NCBI GenBank assembly: GCA_030141605.1
Contig: JAQGDQ010000047.1
Location: forward strand, 126,001 to 186,000
Direction of reading: 5' to 3'
Origin: Tubiluchus corallicola
Lineage: Eukaryota > Priapulida > Priapulimorpha > Priapulimorphida > Tubiluchidae
DNA: 60,000 nt
Positions 36,501 through 59,354 of the stretch are shown here, piece after piece. Within the stretch, counting starts at the first letter, position 1, and every line of letters starts with the position of its first letter. A model generated the notes under the pieces. That model did no database searches. It saw only the letters and a program-made list of their open reading frames with translations, and was not told the origin of the DNA. A program made the position numbers and the translations under genes.

Positions 36501-37292
36501 TACTGCATTTTCGGTGACTTTGTGAAAGAACTGGACACAGAACTAAATAAACTTTGAATGAGTATGGAGAATTTACTAGTAATACTACTGAGGGCGTTCT
36601 AGAAAGCATTGGTCATAAATGCCCAAATCTAACCAATATACAAAACTGTCATGCTGTAAATTGGGACAATGCGACAGATAGACATATTACTGGTAGCCGC
36701 AATATAACTTACTCAACATTACCAGAAGTACATCCTCCGTACCATGCGTTATTGCATGAACATAATGACTGCACGTCAGTTGAACTACTGAACTACTGAT
36801 TATACAACTACTGGGACGCATTTCACACGGCTTCAACTCTACCTGCAATTGCTAAATACACCAGAATGAATAATGAAGATTGTAGTCAATAAAAGCATTC
36901 CTAGAAGGATGTGGGGAGATACTATTCTAGCATGCATAACTCAGCAGAGAATGGGAATCTGCCCGAAGAATTGTCAAGGGCTCTGATAATGGAACTAGAT
37001 TCCACACCTCGATTTACGGTTCACGAATCCAAGCCTGCATACGAGAACGAAAACTACACAAGTTGTCGGGCTCAGATGGCCTACGAGCTGAACACTATCG
37101 ATATGCTTCCCATAGTCTTTCAATTCATCTATTACTCCTGCTTTCTGCATGTGTAATATATGGTTATCTACCTGAGCCACTGATGGTGTCTATTTTAGTA
37201 CCGCTTGTTAAAAACAAAAATGACGATTTAACCTTAAAAAACAATTACAGGCCAATAGCCATCTCGACCATCTAGTTGATATATATCATCTG

Positions 37293-37295
<3 letters not shown>

Positions 37296-37351
<56 letters not shown>
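37296..37351. repeat. (TA)n microsatellite
   Basis: About 55 bp of TA units inside the LINE relic. Shorter TA blocks occur at 37890-37911 and 38007-38030. Confidence 0.95.
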
Positions 37352-37355
<4 letters not shown>

Positions 37356-37844
37356 AGGTATTCTGTCGAACATGGCATACAAGTGAATTGATCAAAGCAA
37401 AATTAATCTACTGTTAAATCAAGTGTCATTTCACAAAAATATCATTTAGCTCGTTGTACGTAAAAAATTATAGAATAAGCTCATGTTATCAAGAAAAATA
37501 CTTAGGATATATCATAGCTTCAGACAACAAAGGCAATGTAGACATCAAAGACAACGTTTTCTGTTTTACTGCAAAGCAAACAAACTGCTAAGTACTTTTA
37601 AAACTGTAGTAATGACGTAAAATGGTAATTGATAAACAACTATTACTGTATGGCTACATGGAGAAACTATAATATTAAAAAACTAAAGGTAGCATACAAT
37701 ATACTACTGCATAAATTTTTCAGAAAACCATTTGAATTTAGTGCACGACAATTGTGTATCCAATATTAAAATACTTTAGCCTATATATAAGGATAACAAA
37801 CAGTAGTAATACCATTTTGAATCAGTTATGTAACAGTGATATTG

Positions 37845-38090
37845 GATACACATCAAGTATAACACTATATGGCGATCAATATCATATACACATATATATA
37901 TATATATATGTGTGATTATTAGTTTATTTTATTTATACAGTAGGGAATTAGGTTACAGAAGGTTTAGCAGTTTTGTCAAATATACATGCTAAATGGCGAT
38001 CAATATTATATATATATATATATATATATGATTATTTTATTTTATTTATAAGGGAATAAGACTACAGACGGTTTAGTAGCTTTTTGTATG
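37845..38090 (+). repeat. Tandem duplication within LINE 3' region
   Basis: TATGGCGATCAATATCATAT...(TA)n...GATTATT..TTTATTT plus a GGGAAT.AG..TACAGA.GGTTTAG block occurs twice, at about 37868-37968 and 37991-38074. Confidence 0.75.
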
Positions 38091-38912
38091 TGTATGTTTG
38101 TAAATAGTATTTATGATTTGTGTGTGATTGTATGTGTTATACTATACACACTGAGTGTGCAATAAAAAGTTTAATTCAAACAAATTCATATATACTATGC
38201 TAAATTCTTATGCGGAAATTCTCTCTGTAGACACTCGCAAACCAAGTCTGCAAAAGCACTACCCAAAGCACATTCTCTAACTACTAATAACTAATAAACT
38301 ATTTTTCTTATATAGTTGATATTTTTCAAACCTTACAAGAGATAAATAAATTTATCTAAATCTGAGAAATCAAAACAATCTTTTTGTGTGATTAATTTGA
38401 AAAACAATAATTGGGGTAACATAACAACCCGTAAGGATTCTTCCCACATTTTGCCATCCTACATGCACACGGATAGAGTTAAGATATGACAACAACTGAT
38501 AGGAAGGCGAGGCGGATAGTTTACAACACATTATATTACTTATTATTAGTATTACTTTTAGCAGGTTTCAATAAAATTTTTGTAACTAAAAAGTAATCAC
38601 TGAACAACGAATAAACGATCAAACACTAAAATATGTTACTAACACTAACATTAAAGTGTAACGGCCTTACAAACGCGTCGTCTACCAGCCAGTTTAAAAA
38701 GAAACGTAAAAATAATTATAATAAATTAATACTTTTTCGTGAAAACTTCGTATCAGGCTACATACAATTTTACTTGGCGAACAGCAACAGGCGGCCAAGA
38801 CCACGAGAAGGCGCACCGCTTTTATAGTTATACGATTCAAGTTTAATGACTTTTTTGTTATTCCATGCCCAATAGAATGAAATTGGGAAATTGTATCTGT
38901 TGTGATAGTAGC

Positions 38913-39314
38913 TAGGGGTGTGCATCGAACGCTCGAGTTCGAACATTCGAATCGAATTCAAACGCTCGAATTCGATTCGAACGAGTTTTTTTAATTCGAA
39001 CTCGATTCAAATCCAAAACTATAGATTCGAATAATTCAGCACTTCAATCACATATGTTCCTGATCATTAAAACGATTGAAACATCATGCAATTAGCACAA
39101 TTTAGCTGTGATTTCTGCGAACAACTTTAAACAAATTACTAGTCGTTTTATTGCAGAACAAAATCTAGTGATATGCATGATCTTTGTAAGACTAATTTTT
39201 AGTGGTGGTTCGAAAATCGTTCAATCTCAATTCGAATTCCGTTCGATTCGAATTCGAAAGTCACAAATTCGGCTCGATTCGAATTCGCTTTCTGATAGAG
39301 AATGCCCACCCCTA
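38913..39314. mobile_element. hAT-type MITE, 402 bp
   Basis: Ends TAGGGGTGTGCATCG and, on the other strand, TAGGGGTGGGCATTC. Exact 8-bp flanking duplication ATAGTAGC (38905-38912, 39315-39322). Subterminal regions are dense in TTCGAATCGAATT-like motifs on both sides, which add further inverted symmetry. No coding capacity. Confidence 0.92.
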
Positions 39315-39322
39315 ATAGTAGC

Positions 39323-40750
39323 ACGTATTTTTTGTGAAGTATTTTGCCAGGATTGATTAATTTACCTTGATTAGTTTTGTAAACGCACATCACAATAGAA
39401 ACTGATTTATATTAGGTATCAAATTAAAGCCGTGTTAAAGGTCCAAAACACAGAATTTTTTTAGAGCAGGCATTATTGGTTCTGTGTTATTAAATTTTCC
39501 CAAACGTGTACCATCATTACTCTTGTGATATTATAAAGATAAGGAAATGTTACCAAATCACAAATTGACAATAGTCTCACTCAGTACAATTAAACTTGGC
39601 AATAAATTCAATTGCTTTATTTATTCGCAACTAATATTTATACAAATGTATGCACAAATAATTTAAAACAAAAGTACATACAACATAAGTGTATATAAGG
39701 ATACAAGTGTACGTACCAGGACTGGATTTACCATGTCAGAGCTCTAGTCTTGTCGTACACTGCATTGATCTCCATTCCATCTTAATTTCATAATCTTGGT
39801 TTCACCATCACTTCATGTCGTATCAACGGGTACTCCATTTCTTTATCCCCTCATTTCGTACCACTTCAGCTGTCAATCCAGTTTATCAAGTTTTGGTTTG
39901 TCGCCTCTCCATCTCTCTTCTAAACTAGTACAGTGGTTACAGCTTAAGTTTCTCATCACATGTCGGTCTAGCTTGCCCGCCTGTGTCAACCAACTTAGTG
40001 GGAGTAAAAACAATCATTCTAACTTGCCCAACTCTGTCAAGAAACTTGATTTCCCCAAGAACTGGGTGATCGAGGAGTTACGGGAACCATTACTGAAGTG
40101 TATTGCCAGATTAGAAGCAATAGTTGAGGAATGCATTTGGTTAGGACACATATCCGTTTGTTAGGACGATTTCTGATAGAACTGCTAAATTGTCCAACCA
40201 TTGCTTGCCTTGTATGTCAACTTTGCACACAGCTAGTTCCTATAAGCCATGTATACTGAGTATCAAATAAACATCATCAGAGTATCTGTCTTGAACAGTT
40301 TCCATGTTGTCGATCACAGCGTTGTTATTTGAAACTGCTATGCATACTGGATTGCTGGGTCAGAGAAAGTAATGTTGCATGCTGCGCAGTGCTAAGTAGA
40401 GAACCAGAATCCAAGCAAAGAATAAAGATCCGAGTGATTTTTGAATGGTTCACATTGCACATTTTTGTCTGTTAATGTTGCACATCATAAACTTGGACGT
40501 GCGACATGCGTGCTCTATGTAGAGCAATAACTCCTACTTTGAAGGGAATACACCCATTGGGGGTGGGGGGGGTGCTAGACCCCTTCCTAGAAAAGCTTTG
40601 ATACAACTGATAATGTAATAAATGCCCGATAATAAAAATCAACCCATAATGTAAAAACTTAATGCATAATGTACGACCCCAAAAACGCCTATTGTATAAC
40701 ACCACAGCAATACATATACATACATAATCTTTATTTAAAATCGGGTCTAC
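39323..40750. other. Intergenic, no recognised gene
   Basis: The 122-residue ORF at 39796-40164 has no domain or motif I recognise and is likely chance or an unrecognised repeat. Confidence 0.4.
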
Positions 40751-40781
40751 AACGGAACTTCTTCTTCTTCTTCTTCTTCTC
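40751..40781. repeat. (TTC)n tract, A-rich tail of minus-strand retroelement
   Basis: Seven TTC units; on the minus strand a GAA tail directly after the LINE stop codon. Confidence 0.88.
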
Positions 40782-41437
40782 AGCTTTTCCCTATGCGGAG
40801 TCGCCGTTGTGAATAAGTCGTCTCCATGCATTCCTGTTGTTGACCATCTCTTCATTTATGTTCTTCTCTCTAAGGTCTCCGTTAATACATTCGAACCAAC
40901 TCAGCTACGTTATATGAACTACGTTATATGAACTACGTTAGCCAAATAGGCTATTCATACCGACTAAAATACACTATGCTAAAAAAATTGTATTACAGGT
41001 GTTGGCATCCTTCTGTCTCGGAAGACAATGGAGTGTGTGTCAAGAGAGTCAGTTATTGATCACATTGATGGAACTGGAGCGTTGACTGCGGCTGAGCAGA
41101 CCGATCCTTGAATCACTGGAATGGCCTCTCCAGCGCGCACGCCTGGGCAGGGTGTATGAAGATCCTGAGTTGCCCAGACAACAGGAACCGCCTCTCTTCC
41201 TCCCTGGTGTAGTCCAAAGGAAAGCGGAGCGATAACGTTTGGCACCAGGTTGGCTGCAGGAGCTGCCGGAGTCAGTGAGCATGCTGCACTGGTCCGCCTT
41301 CGGGACTCCACTCCTGATTTGGAAGGTTTACTCCTCTACACATGGCCGTTGGGTCACTTGACCTCCTCCGCCCTCTAGCCGTTGGCTGCTTGTGCAGCTC
41401 CTTCGCCTAGTGTCGAGATACAGTGTGGGCAGCCCGC

Positions 41438-41557
41438 AAGCCTACAGCACCTGGTATTCCTAGGCGCTCACCCATCCAAGTACTAACCAGGCTCTACGTT
41501 GCTTAACTTCGGTGATCAGACGAGAACCGGTGTTTTCAACGTGATATGGCCGTAGTT
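41438..41557 (-). rRNA. 5S rRNA-like sequence (probable pseudogene or SINE head)
   Basis: The minus strand matches the metazoan 5S gene over its full 120 bases: CTACGGCCATA, CACGTTGAAAACACCGGTTC, GATCACCGAAGTTAAGCAAC, TTAGTACTTGGATGGGTGA, AATACCAGGTGCTGTAGGCT. Deviations from the usual sequence (CATATCACG for CATACCACG, GTAGAGC for GTCGGGC, GAGCGCCTAGG for GACCGCCTGGG) and a single copy without array context argue against a functional 5S gene. The internal Pol III promoter region is largely intact. Confidence 0.9.
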
Positions 41558-41569
41558 TTTAATGTAGAC

Positions 41570-43085
41570 ATTAGACATACAATGTATTACACTAGACATA
41601 CAATATTACTCTAATTGGAAATAAAATCAAAAGATGAGAAACAAAAGTGAAAATGGGGTATTCTGCAAAATACAAAATAAAATACAAGCAAGGAGAAAAA
41701 CAAGACAGTCACAAAATAATATTTAAAAAATGGGCATCACTTAATTCTGAGAATATGAGAAGATTATATGAAAATTAAAAAGTCAGAAAACAGCAAAAAT
41801 TGATTCACTAAAACAATGAAGATACAAGTACTTAAAATTAATTAATACAAATTAGGTAGCACAAGCTGAGCATCTACATATGTCCCCGCCCCATTTATTA
41901 ATTTGCCTCAAGAAATCATTATAGTCTGTGGTGTGCGCAAATGTTTAGCAATTCATTCCTAATTTTAGAAGCTGAATATCGAAAAGTTCTTTTTCCATAT
42001 AACTCTGTGCGTACTCTGGGAATATTTATGATGTTATCATATCGCATTTGATGAACTCTCAGATTGACCATGTTATAAATATAAGCTTTCCAGACAGAGT
42101 TTATGTAGAATTTTAAACACCTCTAATGCTATTAATCTTTGCCTATTTTCCACAAGCTGCCAACAATGTGTCATAATTACTAAAGTAATCATTAAAGACG
42201 AAACATAAGGCATTTTCTTGTAATTTTTGCGATTTTTGTGTTTGTTGCAACTAATAGACAATAGTTGAAATTAGAAGATATGAAAGCGTGGAAAATAGCC
42301 ATTTTACAGTTTACATTTAGTAAAGTTGACAGACGTTTTGAAACATTAATTTGACAAGAGGTACGCCTGCAAAAGTTTGAAATATGTTCGTTAAAGTTGA
42401 AATTAAAATCAATGTTAACATCTAAAATTTTGACCTGAATCTGCATAGTTAATTTCCATAATAACGCTTAATAACTTCAGTTTATCATGTGTCCTTACAC
42501 CAAGACCAATTGCCTGGAATTTAACTAGCATTTGCTTCTTAACGGTGCAAATGAACCAATTTAATAATCTTGAATAGTTTTCACTAAGATTATGTACGAA
42601 ATTTTCAAAATTTTCAGATATGCAAGACAGCGTGTTATCATCAGCATGACTGAATAGTTTACAATCAGTCACACAATCAAAAATGTCATTTACAAAGATA
42701 TTAAATAACGATAATGGACCCAATAAAGATCCCTGTGAGCACGTTTGTCTGTATGTTCCCATTCACTAGAGACTGAACCTAGTGTAACACATTGAGATCG
42801 GTCACACAAGTAACTACCAAATCAAACTAAGAGCTTTATGTGAGACGCCATAAATTTTCAATTTTTGTAACAGTAAAGAGTAGGGTACACAGTCAAAAGC
42901 TTTTGATAAGTCCACCAGCACTGAAACACAAAATTTCTTTTCACCTAGAGCTTTTTTACAAAATTCAGCTAAGGTTAACAGTGTTGTTTGGCAGTTATAT
43001 TTTTTCTGAAAATAAAAGCAATGCATAATTTTGTAGTAGCAGAACGTAATAACTAGAAAAATTAATGTTACTTGGTACAATTTTA
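41570..43085 (-). mobile_element. Decayed LINE, minus strand
   Basis: Minus-strand segments in order: CVSVLVDLSKAFDCVPYSLL (RT motif A, about 42930-42870), QGSLLGPLSLFNIFVND (motif B, about 42740-42690), HADDNTLS (catalytic box with a changed first residue, about 42645-42620), HISNFCRRTS with LNVNCKMAIFHAFISSNFNYC (about 42395-42250), then RQRLIALEVFKILHKLCLES (about 42150-42090) and an LRVHQMRYDN end segment. This order matches CR1/Jockey-like ORF2. Frameshifts and stops make it inactive. The 5' end is truncated near 43085. Confidence 0.88.
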
Positions 43086-43129
43086 GTATTTATAGTAAAG
43101 TGTATAAACTTTTATTTTTTGAAATATGA

Positions 43130-43670
43130 AAGTGGTGCTCATCATTAAACCAGGGTTTCACGGCATGGCCAGCCTTTTTTGTGACGATCGAAATATGTCT
43201 AAGTCCAACAGATTGTCAAAAAGTTCTCTCGGGTGTGTTTTGTCGCAAATATTTCGTGCAGAATTCGCCACATTTCGTGACATTTTTGCGAGTTTAGGGT
43301 TTTTTCTCGAGCGAAAATCACGAGAATGTCACGATTTCTGCGACACATGACATTCGCCTTCTCGAGTATATTGCGACCACTTTACGAAAATTTCATGGAA
43401 TTTTCCCAGAAAGAAATACGCGACTACCGAGGTTTGTAAAAATGGTGCAAAATAGTCGCAAAGTCGTTGCAAAATGTTCGACAAGTGTTTGTGAATTTTG
43501 AACTAATTTGCGAGAAATTTGCGCACGTTCCTGCAAGTTACGACAACTTTTTTAAACATTTTAGCATACTTCTTTTGTACGCCATTTTAATTGTTTTGCT
43601 TGATGAGTGGGGCTCGAACGCTCAAACCGTGGACAGTTTCCCGCGCTTTTTCGCTCACATGGCTTCAACA
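43130..43670. other. Unclassified repeat-like block rich in TCGCAA/TTCGTGA motifs
   Basis: Many related motifs (TTTCGTG, TCGCAAA, GCGAGAAATTTGCG, TCTCGAG) recur on both strands in about 500 bp with CpG density above its surroundings. This resembles the subterminal region of a DNA transposon, but I could not find both termini. Confidence 0.4.
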
Positions 43671-43679
43671 ATTATAATA

Positions 43680-44232
43680 TATTATATATTATATGATATA
43701 TATAATATTATATTATTACAATTATATAATATAATATAACATAACATAACATAACATAACATAACATAACATAACATAACATAACATAACATAACATAAC
43801 ATAACATCACATCACATCACATCACACCACACCACACCACACCACCCCATCCCATGTTATGTTATGTTATGTTATGTTATGTTATATTATATTATATTAT
43901 ATTATATTATATTATATTATATTATATTATATTATATTATATTATATTATATTATATTATATTATATTATATTATATTATATTATATTATAATATATTAC
44001 ATTACATTATATTACATTACATTACATTACATTACATTACATTACATTACATTACATTACATTACATTACATTACATTATATTATATTATATTATATTAT
44101 ATTATATTATATTATATTATATTATAATATATTACATTACATTATATTATTATTATATTATATTACATTACATTACATTACATTACATTACATTATATTA
44201 TATTATATTATATTATATTATATATTAATCAA
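43680..44232. repeat. Complex pentanucleotide microsatellite with inverted halves
   Basis: (ATAAC)n at about 43735-43806, then (ATCAC)/(ACCAC) variants, a CCCCATCCCATG pivot, then (GTTAT)n from 43856, (ATTAT)n and blocks of (ATTAC)n to 44225. ATAAC and GTTAT are reverse complements, so the two sides can pair. The long Tyr/Ile/Leu ORFs here are translations of the repeat. Confidence 0.95.
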
Positions 44233-46200
44233 GACAAGAGAACCACCTACCAAAATGGTGGCCAGTGGTCATATTCCTATGAATTATCTATCCAACGAGG
44301 CGTGGCTCACAACTGCCAATTTAGACTTCAACATAAGGCTCGGTGTTTTCATTTTCTAGACTGCTTATTAAACTTTATTTTAAATCCTGTGAAAATCAGT
44401 TAAATTTGAGGTGATTATATGGCAAATGATACAATGCAAGTGAAATCAGTTGCAACGTGCGGGAAAAATATCAACATTAAGCGCACTAAAAATACGGCAC
44501 ATTGTGACTGTCTGCCGTCCTCGATACATTACGTGATTTTCAATGATTCTGATAGTCCTTAGTTAATGCGTTGTGTCACGGTCGTGTTTAGCAGATTTAA
44601 ACGAATAGCCATTTAACAGTAATAATACGTTTACGTGGCATTTGAAAAACTATTAGCTATATTTGAAATGTATTGTATTGAACCTGTCATTAATAACTAA
44701 TTAACCGAATTTGGTAAACGTTATGAACTTGTGGCTCCACCTATTGGGAGCTCAACAAAGAAATGTTACAGTTCAACTTTTTGGACCAAATTCTGGCTTC
44801 ATGATCTCATACCTATAGTACCGCTGTGATTGGATGATTAACTGGGTCACGACAGGGATGACTTGAGAGATGCAGATTATTCCACGATGTTACGGATAGT
44901 GGTTTAATGGCCGACTCAGCTAAAAGGCCAATTGATTTTGTCTTTGTCGGGGCGTTGGCCGACAAGACATCGCTTCTGATACTTTTATAATCAACTTCAT
45001 GACTTGCAATAGCTACGTGGATTGAATTGTTCACACTACCAGTCATTATCTTGAGTAGACAGAACGTGAGGTATAAGTCTGGTATTTGGCAAATGACATT
45101 TTCCTGTGATGGGTATGCTTCCATGATGGTGGAGTTTTCAACCAAGACGACACAAAAAGTAGACTTCTAATATATTCTGAAAGCCTGGTACCTGACTCAT
45201 TAGGAGGAGACGTCGTCAGAAGAATCCTGGTGGTCTGTCATCTCATTAAGCCAGTCAAGCGAGGGGAACATTGGTGCAGTCGCCGTTGCCGACAAGACTG
45301 TTAGCAAAGTGATTCCAGCCACCTAAGTGTGTGAAACCCGGAACTTTACGGGAGACGTCCCGCTACGTGAAACGCTAGCAGACTGTTATTAAATGAGGGG
45401 TACCCCGCTGCTCTTGTGCAAGTTGTGAGTTCTTTTTCTTTATTGTTTTGAATTAATTAATTAATTATGCCAATTAAAGTGTTAAACCTAAGGCAAACAG
45501 TTTGTTTATTTATACTTTCTTGTGTTCACTGTTTCCGTTCACACTGTATCACCATTGGCCCATTCTCTGTACTTTAGGACGGACCGACCCCTCCTGCGCT
45601 TGTAAATGCCTTAGAATTTCAACAAATATTGCTGCTCTTTAACATTTGGAGTCACCGACCTGTTCAGCAATCCATCTTGACCTAAGTTGCCGGATCCAAG
45701 TTCGAGGCCCAGTTGAGCTAACAAAGAATTTCGTGACCCGAATGTTACACGTTGCATGTCAGTAATCACTAATATGGTTGTATCCGAGTCAGTGCGAGTA
45801 GCTACATGTTTTTTCATATTTGCGCCTCCTCCTAGCATGTTTGGTGATCGCCACTTAGTCGTTTGATACATTGTCCATACTGGTGAAGCAATCGGATTGG
45901 TTGTTTTATACGTTGCTCATACTAATCTTATCCAATATAATAATGCCTTGCAATTCTAGATACCGCCTGCAGAAATGTTGCACGTAGATGGTGTAGCGAT
46001 GAGATGACCAAGAGGCGGTACGTTGCTACACTACTCGCCTGTACGTTCCAACTGATTATTTGATACTCAGGTGTGCTGGTAAGGTTCGTGCAAATTTATA
46101 TTCCGGGCAAATATTGTTAATTTTGTGAACATATCGTACAGTTTTTGGTAACTTTAAAATGTTTCTAAGCTATGGAATTTTTCGTATAACTCTGTTTAAG
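44233..46200. other. Unexplained region, no gene recognised
   Basis: Minus-strand ORFs at 44813-45145 and 45611-45871 carry no domain I recognise. Base composition is less AT-rich than the flanks at 45180-45420. It might be an old transposon interior. Confidence 0.35.
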
Positions 46201-46225
46201 TGAATAATATTGTTTCATTTGTTTT

Positions 46226-46277
46226 GTGGCCCCTGATGAAGCCCTGAGTAGAGAAAAACACGCTTCGTCAATGCCAC
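46226..46277 (+). ncRNA. Hammerhead-ribozyme-like motif (degenerate)
   Basis: The order fits a type I hammerhead: GTGGC (stem I 5' strand, 46226-46230), CTGATGA core (46233-46239), GCCCTGAGTAGA (weak stem II), GAAA core (46253-46256), a small ACG/CGT stem III with loop CTT, GTC cleavage triplet (46267-46269), and GCCAC (46273-46277), the exact complement of GTGGC. Stem II pairing is poor and two extra bases follow GAAA, so it is probably inactive. Penelope-like retroelements carry such ribozymes; no Penelope reverse transcriptase is seen nearby. Confidence 0.4.
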
Positions 46278-46279
46278 TA

Positions 46280-47075
46280 TACCGGTGAACAGCTGGGTAG
46301 CCTTTTGAACTCATTACCGACGATGGAGTAATGTTGCAGCTATAAAATCGCGACAGTTTGCACAGGTTCTGCATTTTGAAAACACGCGCCATGTACGGAA
46401 CACACATTTGGCAATTCTGCTTCAGTTCGACCTAACGTCCATTAAATTTAAAACTACTTTAAATATTTTAATTTCGTTTACAAAATAATAAGGCACTTTA
46501 ATGTATTCAATCCAAATGTTAAAGTAATCTATTAAACCTATTAAACCATTGCTTCTTGATTAGTAAGAACAGTTTCCCGTTTTTCTCAAAACAAGCTAAA
46601 GTTGTCTTTCTAGATACTTCCAAAAAAACGGGAGATACAACGTGGAGGGTAGGGCATTGAAAGTGCGAAACAGTATCGTACACCCACATTTACAGGACTG
46701 TACACCAGATTGGAGTCCTTTGTTTCCACTAATCAGAAAAGATTTTTAATTAATACACAAGACACCGAAGATCTGCTCCATTTCATCATTGTTAGATAAA
46801 GAACGTTGATTTAAATTGCCAAGTAAATATATTTCTCTTTTTCAAGAACAAATGAAAGCTACGCGATTTTATAACAAGTTTTTGCAATCCTTCTTCATCT
46901 TTCTTTCCAGCTTTTAGACCCGTCCCTCACCAAGCTTCAATCATGTTGCATTTTTTATTACAAGCAAGTTTTAATACGTTTTATATTGCCTCGCAGAAGA
47001 CTTACACATAGCGTTTAAATGTGCAGAATAATCAAAGTAATTAATAAAACAGCTAAACTGCTGCTTCTCATCAGC
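46280..47075. other. Region downstream of the carboxypeptidase gene
   Basis: AT-rich. It should contain the 3' UTR and polyadenylation site of the minus-strand carboxypeptidase gene. Coding-strand AATAAA-type motifs (TTTATT on plus) occur near 46950 and 47045, but which one is used is unknown. Confidence 0.4.

Positions 47076-59354
<12,279 letters not shown>

Larger units (their letters stand above)
36501..38200 (+). mobile_element. Decayed LINE, plus strand, split by a TA microsatellite
   Basis: At 37063-37272 the frame reads SGSDGLRAEHYRYA, then LLLLLSACVIYGYLPEP and NNYRPIAIST, the typical N-terminal RT segment (GxDGLxAEH...NYRPI). A (TA)n block interrupts at 37296. Later fragments (about 37500-37870) give LGYIIASDNKGN and FRKPFEFSARQLCIQY, resembling the LINE segment after the RT core. 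The catalytic DD region is missing. A 3' tail ends near CAATAAAAAGTTTAATTC at about 38160. This is a different LINE lineage from 1-2160. Confidence 0.82.
40751..41557 (-). mobile_element. Composite retroelement: 5S-like head, GC-rich body, LINE 3' end, GAA tail
   Basis: Reading the minus strand from 41557: a 120-bp 5S-rRNA-like head, then about 500 bp of clearly GC-richer DNA (41437-40930) than its surroundings. The next segment (about 40920-40795) translates WFECINGDLREK, then NNRNAWRRLIHNGDSA and a stop, the typical C-terminus of a LINE ORF2. A (GAA)n tail ends it at 40751-40781. A 5S head plus LINE-derived tail is the organisation of SINE3-class elements. I found no target duplication, so chance juxtaposition of a 5S pseudogene and a truncated LINE is the alternative. 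Confidence 0.62.

Noticed and set aside
41438-41557. Functional 5S rRNA gene
   Set aside because: Several changes at normally conserved positions, single copy, and fused to retroelement-like DNA; more likely a pseudogene or SINE head.
43854-44359. Long Tyr/Ile/Leu-rich ORFs on the plus strand
   Set aside because: Direct translation of ATTAT/ATTAC pentanucleotide repeats.
45240-45600. LTR retrotransposon leader with primer-binding site
   Set aside because: Only a short superficial match; no paired LTR, gag or pol found.
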